Shown: positions 50,727-61,594 of the stretch, piece after piece
How positions within the stretch are numbered: the first letter of the stretch is position 1
Layout of the letters: every line of letters begins with the position of its first letter
NCBI RefSeq assembly: GCF_030295745.1
Contig: NZ_AP027291.1
Coordinates: forward strand, 3,472,001 to 3,536,000
Reading direction: 5' to 3'
Length of the DNA: 64,000 nt
Source: Mycolicibacterium sp. TUM20985
GTDB lineage: Bacteria; Actinomycetota; Actinomycetes; Mycobacteriales; Mycobacteriaceae
Program-made: the position numbers and the translations under genes
The notes under the pieces: generated by a model
Databases searched by the model: none
The model's input: the letters and a program-made list of their open reading frames with translations, nothing else
What the model was told of the DNA's origin: nothing

Positions 50727-53007
50727 GCCTGCGGAGCATTTCACGAAGCCCGTCGGCGGTGAGCGGGTGGCTGAAGTAGAAGCCCTGCGCCACGTCGCAT
50801 CCGTAGTCGCGGAGCATCGTCGTCGTCGCTTCGTTCTCCACGCCTTCGGCGACGATCGTCATACCCAACTGGTGTCCCAGATTCACCACTGAGCGGACGA
50901 CGGCCGCTGCTCTCGGGTCGACCACGATCGGTGCGATGAACTGCCGGTCGAGCTTCACCTCGTCGATCGGCAGTTTGCACAGGTACCCCAGCGCCGAGTA
51001 CCCACTGCCGAAATCGTCGATGGCGACCCGTATTCCGGACGCCCGCAGGGAGTCGAGCACCTGCCGCGTGCGTTCGACGTTGTCCAGCAAGAGGTCTTCG
51101 GTGATCTCGATCGTCAGTAGGTCCGGACTGAGCCCATGCTCGTCGAGTAAGCGCAGGGTGCGGTCCGGCAAGGTCAGGTCGCAAAGCGACGGCGCGAACA
51201 TGTTGACGGCCACGGGGACTCGGAAGCCGTCGGCCTGCCAGCCGACCGTATCGTCGAGGGCCCGCGCCATCACGAGGTCGGTCAACGACTTCATCAGCCC
51301 GTGTTCGCGGACCAGTGGCAAGAACTGATCCGGCGCGAGCAGCCCGCACTCCGGGTGCGGCCAGCGGACCAGCGCTTCGGCGCCGACGAATGCGCCGTCG
51401 CGGAGCGCGAACTTGGGCTGATAGAGAAGGCTTAGTTCGGCATGGTCGATCGCGTGGCGGAGTTGGCCCAGGAGCCTCACGGTGCTCGTGCCGGTGTTGC
51501 CCGCACCGACCCATTCGGTGTCGCCGTGTGGGACCAGGTGCATCTCGGGATCGAAGGTGTGGACCCCACCCGTGCGCGAGCGCTTCGCGGAATACATCGC
51601 CACGTCGGCGTGCTTCAACAGCGCTGAGGCCGAGATCTCCGTGTCGTCGGCGACCGCGAGGCCGATACTGGGCCGGAGCAACAGATCGTGTCCGTCGATG
51701 AGGAACAGCTCGTCGAAGGACGCCATCAACCTGTGCGCTACCCGCCGGGACTGTTCGATCTTGCCCTCTAGCAGCACGGCGAACTCGTCACCGCCCACCC
51801 GCGCGACGGTGTCGCCGGTGCGGACGCATCCCACGATTCGTTCGGCGACGAGCACCAGCAGCTGGTCCCCGGCGGGATGCCCGAGGTTGTCGTTGACCAG
51901 CTTGAAGTCGTCCAGATCCAGCGAGAGCACGGCGACCGCTCGGCCCTCCCGGACGTGAAACTGCATGGCGTGCGAAAGGCGGTCGTTGAACAACGCCCGA
52001 TTCGCCAACCCGGTCAGAGGGTCGCGCATGGCCTGTTCGGCGACGACGACGAGGAGTCGGCGGTTCTCCGCGACGACGAAGAACTGCCGCAACAGCACGG
52101 CCACGACGAGCACGATCGTCGAGAAGAAGAGCGCGGCCATTTCCGGTTGCCGAAGGTTCGTCGGTGCGCAGACCACACCGGCGATCGCGATCGGCGCGTA
52201 CGGCAGGTAGGTGGCCCATCGCGGTGGCACGCGGACCGTCGACGACTCGGTCACGGGTTCTCCGATCGCGCAGAGCGCCGCCGCACCAATCGCCAGAAGT
52301 CCCACGAGATAGCCGATGTCGACGACGCGGCCGATCTGCTCCTCGTAGAGGTCACGCGCCGACAGGTAGACGAACAGGCTGTCCGCGAGCGCCATGACGA
52401 TCACGCCGAGGGTCAGCACGGTCAGCGTCCGGCGCTGTCCGGAGCGGGCCCGCGCGAGCACCAGCACTGCCATCGTGATCACGATGACGTCGGCGATCGG
52501 GTACGCGAGCGACAGCCCGAAGGCGAACGCGGTGGTTCCGCCCGCCGCGTAGACGTCCCGAAGCACCACCACCCAGGAGATCTGGAACATGGCGGTGGCG
52601 GAGATCAGACCGTCCAGCAACATCCGGGCGCGGGAGTGTCCGGCGTGGCCGACGGGATACACGGCCAATCCGACGCAGACGCCGACCGGGAACATCAGGT
52701 AGCCGACGTCCGCCAGGGATGGGAACGGCGGATCGTCCGCGACGAGTTCGAGGTAACCCCACACGAGCGAACCGAGGAGCCACCCCGCCAGACCGATGCC
52801 GATGCAGCCCCAGGTGAGGCGCCTGCGACCGGTGGCGCCGCGTGCCGCGAGGCCCGCGCAGACCGTGGCGAAAGCCCCCAGGACCACACAGCCGAGGTTG
52901 GTCACGATGTCCAAGGTCGGGTCCCCACCCCACCCGGCGATGAACCACGCGGAGAATGCCACGGCGACGACGGTGGCGGTAGCCACCACCCACCAATTCT
53001 TCCCCAT
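50689..53007 (-). CDS. Membrane GGDEF-EAL protein (c-di-GMP cyclase/phosphodiesterase)
   Basis: 772 residues. Eight to ten N-terminal hydrophobic helices (about 1-305), then GGDEF (about 330-490: D-P-L-T-G-L-A-N-R-A-L-F, active site V-A-R-V-G-G-D-E-F-A-V-L-L) and EAL (about 520-765: V-G-A-E-A-L-V-R-W, later D-D-F-G-S-G-Y-S-A-L and L-K-L-D-R-Q-F-type E-V-K-L-D-R-Q-F-I). Both catalytic motifs look intact, so it may make and break c-di-GMP in response to a membrane signal. It stands between msrB and hemQ, where M. tuberculosis has a methyltransferase gene (Rv2675c). Confidence 0.92.
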   Translation of the reverse strand: MGKNWWVVATATVVAVAFSAWFIAGWGGDPTLDIVTNLGCVVLGAFATVCAGLAARGATGRRRLTWGCIGIGLAGWLLGSLVWGYLELVADDPPFPSLADVGYLMFPVGVCVGLAVYPVGHAGHSRARMLLDGLISATAMFQISWVVVLRDVYAAGGTTAFAFGLSLAYPIADVIVITMAVLVLARARSGQRRTLTVLTLGVIVMALADSLFVYLSARDLYEEQIGRVVDIGYLVGLLAIGAAALCAIGEPVTESSTVRVPPRWATYLPYAPIAIAGVVCAPTNLRQPEMAALFFSTIVLVVAVLLRQFFVVAENRRLLVVVAEQAMRDPLTGLANRALFNDRLSHAMQFHVREGRAVAVLSLDLDDFKLVNDNLGHPAGDQLLVLVAERIVGCVRTGDTVARVGGDEFAVLLEGKIEQSRRVAHRLMASFDELFLIDGHDLLLRPSIGLAVADDTEISASALLKHADVAMYSAKRSRTGGVHTFDPEMHLVPHGDTEWVGAGNTGTSTVRLLGQLRHAIDHAELSLLYQPKFALRDGAFVGAEALVRWPHPECGLLAPDQFLPLVREHGLMKSLTDLVMARALDDTVGWQADGFRVPVAVNMFAPSLCDLTLPDRTLRLLDEHGLSPDLLTIEITEDLLLDNVERTRQVLDSLRASGIRVAIDDFGSGYSALGYLCKLPIDEVKLDRQFIAPIVVDPRAAAVVRSVVNLGHQLGMTIVAEGVENEATTTMLRDYGCDVAQGFYFSHPLTADGLREMLRRPTLRAPVSARSS

Positions 53008-53127
53008 CGGGCGATGTTAGCAATCGGGGAAAGGGTACGAAACGGGATCGACCGTTTTCTTAACCAGCCGACAATGACGTGACTCGCCTACCGCCGCCCC
53101 GAAACCAGCAAATATTCGAGCCCGGCG

Positions 53128-53820
53128 TCACGGAAGGCGTGCGACGAGTTCCTCGACAGCTACCCGCGGTCCGGTGAAGAACGGCGTCTCCTCGCGCACG
53201 TGCCGCCGGGCATCCGTATAGCGCAGCTTCCACATGAGCTCCACGATGCGACCGAGGTCGGGGCCCTCGAATGCCAGGATCCACTCGTAGTCGCCGAGCG
53301 CGAACGCAGGCACGGTGTTGGCGCGCACGTCCGGGTATTCCCGGCCTGCCATGCCGTGCTCGACCAGCATCTTGCGGCGCTCGTCGTCGGGCAGCAGATA
53401 CCAGTCCAACGAACGGACGAAGGGATACACGCAGACGTAGTCGCCGGGGTCCTCGCCGGCGATGAACGCTGGGACGTGACTCTTGTTGAACTCCGCAGGA
53501 CGGTGGAGTGCCACCACGCTCCACACCGGGTCACTGACCACGCCCAGGCTGGTGCGGCGGAACGCCCGGTACGTGGCCTGCAGATCCTCGACGCGCTCGG
53601 CGTGCGTCCAGATCATGAAGTCGGCGTCGGCGCGGAAGCCCGCCACGTCATACAGCCCGCGGACCACGACGTCGCCTTCCTCCTGCTGCTTGAAGAAGGT
53701 GGCGGTCTCGTCGATCACCTCGGCGCGATCCTCGCCCAGGGTGTCGGGTTGCACGGCGAAGACCGAGATCATCATGTATCTGATCGTCGAGTTCAGCTTG
53801 TCGTAGTCGAGCTTGGCCAT
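53128..53820 (-). CDS. hemQ: Coproheme decarboxylase HemQ (ChdC)
   Basis: 230 residues of the chlorite-dismutase fold. The segment [18 protein letters not shown] and the axial-His motif [10 protein letters not shown], then [17 protein letters not shown], are those of actinobacterial HemQ/ChdC. It decarboxylates coproheme III to haem b as the last step of the coproporphyrin-dependent pathway. The gene is 4 bases downstream of hemG on the same strand, in the same operon as hemE and hemG. Confidence 0.95.
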   Translation of the reverse strand: MAKLDYDKLNSTIRYMMISVFAVQPDTLGEDRAEVIDETATFFKQQEEGDVVVRGLYDVAGFRADADFMIWTHAERVEDLQATYRAFRRTSLGVVSDPVWSVVALHRPAEFNKSHVPAFIAGEDPGDYVCVYPFVRSLDWYLLPDDERRKMLVEHGMAGREYPDVRANTVPAFALGDYEWILAFEGPDLGRIVELMWKLRYTDARRHVREETPFFTGPRVAVEELVARLP

Positions 53821-53824
53821 ACCC

Positions 53825-55192
53825 TCATCGTGCCACGTCCGACGTGGTCAGCGCGGCCGCCGCCATGGTGCCGGACGCCACACAGGCGGGCACGCCGACG
53901 CCGTCGAGGTAACCGCCGGCCACGGCCAACCCCGGAGGCAGGCCGGCCCGCAACTCGGCGATCACGCCGGCATGCCCCGGCGCGTACTGCGGCAGCGCGT
54001 CGATCCACCGCTGAACACGGCAGTCCACGGGTTCGCAGTCGATGCCGAACACCGTGGCGAGGTCCTCCGACGCCCAGGCCAGCAAGTCGTCGTCACCGAC
54101 GCTGCGGGCCATCGTGTCGCCGAACCGGCCGAATGACAACCGCACCAGTTCGACGTTGCCCCGTCTGCCCCACTTGCGCGACGTGAGCGTCATCGCCTTG
54201 GAGTTCAGCCGTTCACCGGACGCCGCCAGCACGCCCGACTGCTCGGGCAGCGGAGTTCCCCCGGGCAGCGCCAGCACCACCAGCGACGACGAGGCGACCT
54301 GGATGCGGCGGGCCGCAGTCGCCGACCGCGGCGCGACGCCGTCCACCAGCCGTGGCAGCCGGGGCGCCGGAACGGCCAGCACCACCCCGTCGGCGCGCGA
54401 GTGACCGCCCTCGTCGTCGACCAGGGTCCACCCGGCGCCATCGCGGTCGACCCGCTCGACGGCGACCTGAGCCCAGTGGAACCGGGCCCGGCCGATCAAG
54501 GCTTCGAGGAGCACCGCGTAACCGCCGTCGACGGCGCCGAACACCGAACCGCCCACAGGCGGCGGCAGCGCCTCGCGCACGGCGTCGGTGAGGTTGCGCG
54601 CGCCACGGTCCAGCGCCGCCGCCAAAGTCGGTACGGCCGAACGCAGTCCGATGGTGGCCGACGATCCGGCATAGACGCCCGCCAGCAGCGGATCCACCGA
54701 TCGCGCCACCACCTGCGCACCGAAGCGATCCCCGATCAGCTCGGCCACCGTGGGCTCGGCGCCGATGCGCCACGAGAAGGGTCTCGATCGCTCGTCGGCG
54801 ATCCACGCGACCGTCGCCTCGTCGACCAGCCCCGCAACCGACGATGCCTGCGCGGGAATGCCCTGCAAAGTGCCCTGCGGCATCGGATGCAGGCGGCCCT
54901 CGCTGTAGATCAGGGGACGCACACCCGTCGTGCCGATCTGGCGGTTGGCCAGACCCAACTCGGCCAGTAGCGCCGTCACCTCGGGGCGCCGTGCGATGAA
55001 CGCCTCGGCACCGACGTCCACCGATTGACCGCCGATGCGCTCGGTGCGCAACGAGCCACCCAGCCGGTCGGCGGGGTCGAACACCGTGATCGCGGCATCG
55101 GGTCCGGCGGCGATGCGCAACCGGTAGGCGGCAACGAGTCCCGAAATACCGCCGCCCACAACGCAATACACCGGAGTGCGGGTCGAACTCAC
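53825..55192 (-). CDS. hemG: Coproporphyrinogen/protoporphyrinogen oxidase HemG (CgoX)
   Basis: 455 residues. N-terminal FAD motif [32 protein letters not shown] in the substrate region and the C-terminal FAD motif [18 protein letters not shown]. In Gram-positive-type pathways it oxidises coproporphyrinogen III to coproporphyrin III. GTG 55192 was chosen because it overlaps the hemE stop (GTGA). The frame is open far upstream (to 56650), but that is the antisense-like reading of hemE. Confidence 0.92.
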   Translation of the reverse strand: MSSTRTPVYCVVGGGISGLVAAYRLRIAAGPDAAITVFDPADRLGGSLRTERIGGQSVDVGAEAFIARRPEVTALLAELGLANRQIGTTGVRPLIYSEGRLHPMPQGTLQGIPAQASSVAGLVDEATVAWIADERSRPFSWRIGAEPTVAELIGDRFGAQVVARSVDPLLAGVYAGSSATIGLRSAVPTLAAALDRGARNLTDAVREALPPPVGGSVFGAVDGGYAVLLEALIGRARFHWAQVAVERVDRDGAGWTLVDDEGGHSRADGVVLAVPAPRLPRLVDGVAPRSATAARRIQVASSSLVVLALPGGTPLPEQSGVLAASGERLNSKAMTLTSRKWGRRGNVELVRLSFGRFGDTMARSVGDDDLLAWASEDLATVFGIDCEPVDCRVQRWIDALPQYAPGHAGVIAELRAGLPPGLAVAGGYLDGVGVPACVASGTMAAAALTTSDVAR

Positions 55193-56250
55193 AACGAGTG
55201 CACCAGAGCTACTGCCTCGGTGACGATGCCCGGGTCCGTCGGAGGCAGCACCCCGTGGCCCAGGTTGAACACGTGGCCGGTCGCGCCCGCATCGACCGCT
55301 CGGCGTCCGTCGTCGACGACGCTGCGCACCGCCCGCTCCACCACCGGCCAGCCTGCCAGCAGCACCACCGGGTCGAGGTTTCCCTGCAGCGCTACCCCCG
55401 GGCGCACCCTCGCGGCGGCGTCGGTGAGCGAGGTCCGCCAGTCCACTCCGACGACCGGCTTGGCACCCACCGACACCGCCTCCGACATGGCGCCGAGCAG
55501 TTCGGCGGTACCCACCCCGAAGTGCGTCATGGGCACGCCCTCGGCGGCGAGCGCCTCGAACACCCGCGCGCTGTGCGGCAGTACATAGGTGCGGTAGTCG
55601 GCCAGGGACAAGGTCCCCGCCCAGGAGTCGAACAGCTGGATCGCATCTACGCCTGCGTCGAGCTGAGCGCGCAGGAAGCCGATCGTGATGTCGGTGAGAA
55701 CGGTCATCAACTCGTGCCAGACGTCGGACTCCCCCAACATCATGGCCTTGGTGCGTTCGTGGTTGCGGCTGGGTCCGCCCTCGACCAGATAGGACGCCAG
55801 GGTGAACGGCGCACCCGCGAAGCCAATCAGCGGCACCTGGCCCAGCGCCCCCACCAGCATGGCTATCGCCTCGGCGACGGGCGCCACCTTCGACCGGTCT
55901 AGCGGCTTCAGCGCGGCGACGTCGGCCGCGGTCCGGATCGGCTGCGCGATGACCGGCCCCACGTCGGGCACGATGTCCAGGTCGATCCCCGAGGCCTTCA
56001 GCGGGACGACGATGTCGGAGAAGAGAATGGCCGCGTCGACGCCGTGCCTGCGTACCGGCTGCAGGGTGATCTCGGTGATCAGCTCGGCGTCGAAGCAGGC
56101 TTGCATCATCGTGGTCTTCGCCCGCAACGCGCGGTACTCGGGCAGTGACCGGCCGGCCTGCCGCATGAACCACACCGGCACTCGGGTGGGCTTCCGGCCT
56201 GCAACGGCGGTCAGATACGGCGACTCGGGCAGGTCGCGACGGGTACTCAT
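55189..56250 (-). CDS. hemE: Uroporphyrinogen decarboxylase HemE
   Basis: 353 residues. The family signature [17 protein letters not shown] is near the N-terminus, and [32 protein letters not shown] and G-N-L-D-P follow. Arg, Asp and Tyr residues of the active site appear in place. It converts uroporphyrinogen III to coproporphyrinogen III. ATG 56250 gives M-S-T-R-R-D-L-P as in M. tuberculosis. First gene of the hemE-hemG-hemQ operon. Confidence 0.96.
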   Translation of the reverse strand: MSTRRDLPESPYLTAVAGRKPTRVPVWFMRQAGRSLPEYRALRAKTTMMQACFDAELITEITLQPVRRHGVDAAILFSDIVVPLKASGIDLDIVPDVGPVIAQPIRTAADVAALKPLDRSKVAPVAEAIAMLVGALGQVPLIGFAGAPFTLASYLVEGGPSRNHERTKAMMLGESDVWHELMTVLTDITIGFLRAQLDAGVDAIQLFDSWAGTLSLADYRTYVLPHSARVFEALAAEGVPMTHFGVGTAELLGAMSEAVSVGAKPVVGVDWRTSLTDAAARVRPGVALQGNLDPVVLLAGWPVVERAVRSVVDDGRRAVDAGATGHVFNLGHGVLPPTDPGIVTEAVALVHSL

Positions 56251-56328
56251 CAGCACCCATGCTGCCATGCAGGAACGCTACGGCGCGCCTTCGCTGCCAC
56301 ATGTCCGAATCCGCTAGCGTCAAACCTC

Positions 56329-56910
56329 GTGACCACCGTCGAGCCGGCTCAATTCCGGGAAGCGGTGGAGGCGATGAACGCCACCACCGTCCGGCCCGAG
56401 ATAGAGCTCGGCCCGATCCGCCCACCCCAGCGGTTGGCGCCCTACAGCTATGCGCTCGGCGCGGAGGTTCGGCACCCCGAGACGGCGATCGTCCCCGAAC
56501 GCTCCGATGGCGACGCGTTCGGTCGGCTGATCCTGCTGCACGACCCCGAGGGCGCCGAGGCCTGGGACGGCACCATGCGCCTGGTGGCCTACATCCAGGC
56601 CGACCTCGACTCCAGCGAAGCCGTCGACCCCCTGCTCCCCGAGGTGGCATGGAGCTGGCTGGTCGAAGCGTTGGCGTCCCACGAGGATCACTTCACCGCA
56701 CTCGGCGGCACGGTGACGGCCACGACCTCGGTGCGCTACGGCGACATCTCCGGCCCACCGCGGGCCCATCAGCTGGAACTGCGCGCGTCGTGGACCGCGA
56801 CGACCCTAGACCTGGGACCGCACGTACGGGCGTTCTGCGAGGTGCTCGAACACGCCGCAGGCCTACCCCCCGACGGGGTCACCGACCTCGGCGCCCGCAC
56901 GCGCGCGTGA
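56329..56910 (+). CDS. DUF3000-family protein
   Basis: 193 residues, GTG start. Typical segments are F-R-E-A-V-E-A-M-N, I-E-L-G-P-I-R-P-P-Q-R-L-A-P-Y-S-Y-A-L, A-W-S-W-L-V-E-A-L and L-E-L-R-A-S-W-T. Conserved in actinobacteria next to the RNase D gene. Function unknown. Stop overlaps the RNase D start (GTGA), and the gene is divergent from hemE with about 78 bases between them. Confidence 0.9.
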   Translation: MTTVEPAQFREAVEAMNATTVRPEIELGPIRPPQRLAPYSYALGAEVRHPETAIVPERSDGDAFGRLILLHDPEGAEAWDGTMRLVAYIQADLDSSEAVDPLLPEVAWSWLVEALASHEDHFTALGGTVTATTSVRYGDISGPPRAHQLELRASWTATTLDLGPHVRAFCEVLEHAAGLPPDGVTDLGARTRA

Positions 56911-58217
56911 CATCGACCGACGGCGATGACGCCGCGCCCGACGAGGCAGCCGGTGAGCACGATTCCGAGGAGACGGGCGACCCCGCCGAACCGGTGACCA
57001 CCCCGCTCCTCGCCCCCGCCGACGGGGTGCCCGAGCTGGCCGTCACCTCCGACCAAATCCTCGCTGCCGCCGAACTCCTGGTGTCGGGACACGGCCCCTT
57101 CGCCATCGATGCCGAGCGGGCGTCGGGCTTTCGGTACTCCAACCGCGCCTACCTGATTCAGATCCGGCGTGCGGGCGCGGGCACCGTCCTCGTCGACCCC
57201 GTGAACCACGGTGAGGACGCCGCGATGGTGATGGCGCCACTGGCCGACGTGCTCGACACCGACGAGTGGATTCTGCACGCCGCCGACCAGGACCTGCCGT
57301 GCCTGGCCGAACTGGGCATGGTGCCGCCTCAGCTGTACGACACCGAGCTGGCCGGCCGACTTGCCGGGTTCGACCGGGTGAACCTGGCGGCGATGGTGCA
57401 ACGCCTGCTGGGCTTGCAGTTGATGAAGGGCCACGGCGCGGCGGACTGGTCCAAACGGCCGCTGCCCGAAGACTGGCTCAACTACGCCGCCCTCGACGTG
57501 GAAGTGCTGCTCGAATTGCGCACGGCGATCGCCGACGAACTCAAGGCGCAAGGCAAGACCCGTTGGGCCGCAGAGGAATTCGAGCACCTGCGAACATACA
57601 TCGCCTCGCCGACGCGGCGAGATCGCTGGCGCCGGACCTCGGGCATCCACAAGGTGAAGAGTCCACGGACGCTGGCCGCCGTCCGCGAACTCTGGACGAC
57701 CCGCGACCAGATCGCGCAGCAACGCGACATCGCACCGGGGCGCATCCTGCCCGACGCAGCGATCATCAACGCCGCCACCGCGGACCCCGACTCCGTCGAC
57801 AAGCTGCTGCGGTTGCCGGTGTTCGGCGGGTCACGTCAGCGCCGGAGTGCTGCCGTCTGGCTCGACGCCCTGGCGCGCGCCCGCGCCGGCGAGGACCTAC
57901 CGAGTGCCTCGGAGCCGCTGACCGGACCACCGCCCGCCGTGCGTTGGAGTCGACGCAAGCCCGAGGCAGCTGAACGGCTCGAGGCCGTCCGCGCCGGTCT
58001 CAACGAACTGTCGCAACGGGTTTCGGTGCCGACCGAGAACCTGCTGACACCCGAGCTGGTGCGGCGGCTGGTGTGGGACTGGCAACCGGTGCCCGACGTC
58101 ACCGCGGTCGTCGACGCTTTCCTCGCGGAGGCGGGCGCCCGCCCCTGGCAGCGGGAGTTGACGGTGCCGGTCCTGACGGAGTCGCTGACCCCCGCCGAGG
58201 CGCCGACCGAGGACTAG
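56907..58217 (+). CDS. Ribonuclease D-type 3'-5' exonuclease with HRDC domain
   Basis: 436 residues. The DEDDy exonuclease motifs are Exo I F-A-I-D-A-E-R-A, Exo II L-H-A-A-D-Q-D-L-P-C-L and Exo III L-N-Y-A-A-L-D-V-E-V-L-L (Tyr then Asp). An HRDC-like domain follows (about 250-330: S-P-R-T-L-A-A-V-R-E-L-W-T-T-R-D-Q-I-A-Q-Q-R-D-I-A-P-G-R-I-L-P-D). Expected to trim the 3' ends of tRNA precursors. The N-terminal 45 residues are acidic and low-complexity. It ends 11 bases before the convergent dxs stop. Confidence 0.92.
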   Translation: MTSTDGDDAAPDEAAGEHDSEETGDPAEPVTTPLLAPADGVPELAVTSDQILAAAELLVSGHGPFAIDAERASGFRYSNRAYLIQIRRAGAGTVLVDPVNHGEDAAMVMAPLADVLDTDEWILHAADQDLPCLAELGMVPPQLYDTELAGRLAGFDRVNLAAMVQRLLGLQLMKGHGAADWSKRPLPEDWLNYAALDVEVLLELRTAIADELKAQGKTRWAAEEFEHLRTYIASPTRRDRWRRTSGIHKVKSPRTLAAVRELWTTRDQIAQQRDIAPGRILPDAAIINAATADPDSVDKLLRLPVFGGSRQRRSAAVWLDALARARAGEDLPSASEPLTGPPPAVRWSRRKPEAAERLEAVRAGLNELSQRVSVPTENLLTPELVRRLVWDWQPVPDVTAVVDAFLAEAGARPWQRELTVPVLTESLTPAEAPTED

Positions 58218-58228
58218 TTCGTCGGTCG

Positions 58229-60142
58229 TTAGTCGAACTGGTCGCTGACCTGCGCCTCCGCGAGCGAACTACCAAGGGCGGCAATCCAACCCGTGATTTG
58301 ACGGGCGACGTTCTGCTCGGTCAGTCCCACCGCGGCGAGCACCTCGCTGCGCGACGCATGCTCCTGGAACTCCTGCGGCACACCGACGTCGCGGCACGGC
58401 ACGTCGATCTCGGCATGACGCAGCGCCGCCGACACCGACGAACCGATGCCACCGTGCAGGCCATGATCCTCGACCGTGACGACGAGCTTGTGCGCTGATG
58501 CCAACGGGCCGAGCGTCGCGGGCACCGGCAGCACCCAGCGGGGATCGACGACCGTGACTCCGATGCCTTGGTTGCGCAGGCGTTCGGCCACCGACAGTGC
58601 CATCGATGCGAACGGGCCGACCGCGACCAGCAGGACGTCCTCTGTCATGTCGTCGGTGGGCACCGCGAGGATGTCGACCCCTTCCCGCCGTTCGAGCGCC
58701 GTGATGTCCTCGCCGACGTCACCCTTGGGGAAGCGGATCGCGGTCGGTCCGTCCTTCACCTCGAGCGCCTCACCGAGTTCCTCGCGCAGCCGCGCGGCGT
58801 CCCGCGGGGCGGCGACCCGCATCCCGGGCACGACGCCGAGTATCGACATGTCCCAGACCCCGTTGTGGCTGGCTCCGTCTGGCCCGGTCACACCGGCCCG
58901 GTCGAGCACGATCGTGACCGGAAGTTGGTGCAGCGCAACGTCCATCATCATCTGGTCGAACGCCCGGTTCAGGAACGTGGAGTAGATCGCCACGACCGGA
59001 TGCATACCGCCCATGGCGAGCCCGGCGGCCGAGGTCATCGCATGCTGTTCGGCGATGCCGACGTCGAAGAAGCGGTCCGGGAAGCGTTTGCGGAAGGCGC
59101 TCAGCCCAGTCGGTCCCGGCATCGCCGCGGTGATGGCGACGACGTCGCGACGCTTGGCGGCCCGCTTGATCAGCTCGTCGGAGAAGACCGAGGTCCAGCC
59201 GGGTGCGGCGACCGACGTCGCCAGCCCCGTCTGAGGGTCGATGATGCCGGTGGAGTGCATCTGCTCGGCCTCGTCGGACTCGGCAGGTCCGTAGCCCATG
59301 CCCTTGCGCGTGGCCACGTGCACGATCACTGGAGCGTTGAAGCCGCGGGCGTGGCGCAGCGCCGCCTCGACGGCATGCTCGTCGTGGCCGTCGATGGGCC
59401 CGACGTACTTCAACCCGAGGTCGGTGAACATGACCTGCGGCGACAACGCGTCCTTGATGCCGACCTTGACGCTGTGCATGCACTGGTAACAGAGCTCGCC
59501 GATGAGGGGTACCCCGCGCACGGCCTTGCGGCCGCCCTCGAGAAAGCGCTCGTAGGCGGGCTGCAGGCGCAGCGCCGCGAGATGGTCCGCGAAGCCGCCG
59601 ATCGTCGGCGCGTAGCTGCGTCCGTTGTCGTTGACGACGATGATCACCGGCCGGCGCGACGCCGCGATGTTGTTCAGGGCCTCCCAGCACATGCCGCCCG
59701 TGAGCGCGCCGTCACCGACCACGGCCACGACGTGCCGGTTGCGGTGGCCCGAGAGCTCGAACGCCTTCGCGAGGCCGTCGGCATAGGACAGCGCGGTGCT
59801 CGCGTGGCTCGACTCGACCCAGTCGTGCTCGCTCTCCCTGCGCGACGGGTAGCCCGACAGGCCGCCCTTCTTGCGGAGGTTGTCGAAGTCCGCGCAGCGG
59901 CCCGTCAGCATCTTGTGCACGTACGCCTGGTGGCCGGTGTCGAAGACGATGGGATCGTGCGGCGAATCGAAGACCCGGTGCAGGGCCAGCGTCAGCTCGA
60001 CGACGCCCAGGTTGGGGCCTAGATGTCCGCCGGTGGCAGCTACCTTGTGAATCAGGAAATCGCGGATCTCGGCGGCGAGCTCGTCCATCTGCGACTGCGT
60101 CAGGTGCTGTAGATCGGCGGGACCGCGGATCTCGGAAAGCAT
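58229..60142 (-). CDS. dxs: 1-deoxy-D-xylulose-5-phosphate synthase Dxs
   Basis: 637 residues, normal length. The thiamine-diphosphate motif [16 protein letters not shown], early [12 protein letters not shown], the transketolase pyrimidine-binding part ([11 protein letters not shown]) and [12 protein letters not shown] are all present. It condenses pyruvate and glyceraldehyde-3-phosphate in the first step of the MEP isoprenoid pathway, which feeds decaprenyl phosphate and menaquinone. Conserved position as Rv2682c. Confidence 0.97.
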   Translation of the reverse strand: MLSEIRGPADLQHLTQSQMDELAAEIRDFLIHKVAATGGHLGPNLGVVELTLALHRVFDSPHDPIVFDTGHQAYVHKMLTGRCADFDNLRKKGGLSGYPSRRESEHDWVESSHASTALSYADGLAKAFELSGHRNRHVVAVVGDGALTGGMCWEALNNIAASRRPVIIVVNDNGRSYAPTIGGFADHLAALRLQPAYERFLEGGRKAVRGVPLIGELCYQCMHSVKVGIKDALSPQVMFTDLGLKYVGPIDGHDEHAVEAALRHARGFNAPVIVHVATRKGMGYGPAESDEAEQMHSTGIIDPQTGLATSVAAPGWTSVFSDELIKRAAKRRDVVAITAAMPGPTGLSAFRKRFPDRFFDVGIAEQHAMTSAAGLAMGGMHPVVAIYSTFLNRAFDQMMMDVALHQLPVTIVLDRAGVTGPDGASHNGVWDMSILGVVPGMRVAAPRDAARLREELGEALEVKDGPTAIRFPKGDVGEDITALERREGVDILAVPTDDMTEDVLLVAVGPFASMALSVAERLRNQGIGVTVVDPRWVLPVPATLGPLASAHKLVVTVEDHGLHGGIGSSVSAALRHAEIDVPCRDVGVPQEFQEHASRSEVLAAVGLTEQNVARQITGWIAALGSSLAEAQVSDQFD

Positions 60143-60178
60143 CCCGTCAGTTTACGCACGGACGCCTCGGGCGGCCGG

Positions 60179-61441
60179 TCAAGCCTCGTAGACGTCGGGC
60201 ACACCGTCGGCGTCGGCGTCGAGGGTCTCGCGCTCGTAGATGCGGCGGTAGGTGGCATTGCGGCTGACCAGAACGACGGCCGCCAACGCCCCGGCCAACA
60301 CCGATCCGACGAGGACGCCGATCTTGACGTCGTCACTCGTCACGGTCCCGTAACCAAAGGCCAGCTCGCCGATGAGGAGCGACACCGTGAAGCCGATCCC
60401 CGCGAGCAGAGCAACCCCCAGCACGTCACGCCAGGCCAGGTCGTCGTCCAGCTCGGCGTGAGTGAACTTGGCCAGCAGGTACGCCGTCAACCACACGCCG
60501 AGTGGTTTGCCGATCACCAATCCCGCCATGACACCGAGGGTGACCGGATGGGAGAGGGCGTCGCCAAGGCCGGTCCATCCCCCCACCGTCACGCCCGCCG
60601 CGAAGAAGGCGAACACGGGCACCGCGAAACCTGCCGACACCGGGCGCAGCAGGTGTTCGAAGGTCTCCGCCGACGCGTGCCGTCCCAGCACCGGAATCGC
60701 GAAGCCCATGAGCACCCCGGCGACCGTGGCATGTATCCCGCTAGCGTGGACGAGCGCCCAGGTCGCGCCCGCCAGAGGTAGTAGGACCCACCAGCGCGTC
60801 ACCCCGCGTTGCACCGCCAGCACGAACAACCCGAAGGGCAGTAGCGCCAGGGCGAGCGGCCCCAGTGCGAGGTGGTCGGTGAAGAACACGGCGATGACGA
60901 TGATCGCCAGGAGGTCGTCGACCACCGCGAGCGTCAGCAGGAACGTTCGCAGGGCGGTCGGCAGATGCGTGGCGAGCACCGCGAGCACGGCTAGCGCGAA
61001 CGCAATGTCCGTGGCGATCGGCACCGCCCACCCATCGAGGTAGTCGGGATGCCCGGCGACGAGATTGATGGTGATGAAGATCGCAGCCGGAAAGACCATT
61101 CCCCCGATGGCGGCCGCAATCGGAAGGGCTGCCCTGGCGGGGTCACGCAGGTCCCCGGCGACGAATTCGCGCTTGAGTTCCACGCCCACCACGAAGAAGA
61201 AGATTGCAAGCAGACCGTCGGCGGCCCATGACGCCAACGTCAGGTTGAGGTGCAGTGCCTCCGGCCCGATCGCGAACTCGGAAACCGTCTTGTAGGCCGC
61301 CGACCAGGGCGAATTCGCCCAGACCAACGCAGCGCTCGCGGCGAACAGGAGCAGCAGGCCGCCGACGGTTTCCCTGCGGAGGATCTCGGAGAAGCGCCTG
61401 GCCTCCGACCACGAGCCCAGCGCGAGCATTCGGTTCGGCAC
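60179..61441 (-). CDS. nhaA: Na+/H+ antiporter NhaA
   Basis: 420 residues with about 12 predicted helices. Key sequences are [11 protein letters not shown] and the paired aspartates [10 protein letters not shown] that bind Na+/H+, with K of G-K-P-L-G-V-W in the late helix. It exchanges Na+ for protons under alkaline or salt stress. The C-terminal tail is hydrophilic. Lies 36 bases upstream of dxs on the same strand, so a shared transcript is possible. Confidence 0.95.
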   Translation of the reverse strand: MPNRMLALGSWSEARRFSEILRRETVGGLLLLFAASAALVWANSPWSAAYKTVSEFAIGPEALHLNLTLASWAADGLLAIFFFVVGVELKREFVAGDLRDPARAALPIAAAIGGMVFPAAIFITINLVAGHPDYLDGWAVPIATDIAFALAVLAVLATHLPTALRTFLLTLAVVDDLLAIIVIAVFFTDHLALGPLALALLPFGLFVLAVQRGVTRWWVLLPLAGATWALVHASGIHATVAGVLMGFAIPVLGRHASAETFEHLLRPVSAGFAVPVFAFFAAGVTVGGWTGLGDALSHPVTLGVMAGLVIGKPLGVWLTAYLLAKFTHAELDDDLAWRDVLGVALLAGIGFTVSLLIGELAFGYGTVTSDDVKIGVLVGSVLAGALAAVVLVSRNATYRRIYERETLDADADGVPDVYEA

Positions 61442-61594
61442 AGCCAGAGCCTACTGAGCTAGATCCGCCGAGCGAACCCGCAAACCGTCCGTTTGCCTCG
61501 ACCGATCCTTTGCGGCATCTTTACGGGCGGAGCGCCGGGAAGTCTGGTCGGCAGTCGCAGCACGCGACTCGAACGATTGACGACGGGAGTTGAC

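Noticed and set aside
55193..56650. Upstream extension of the hemG frame
   Set aside because: It runs through hemE in another frame; the GTG at 55192 overlaps the hemE stop and gives the conserved FAD-motif start.
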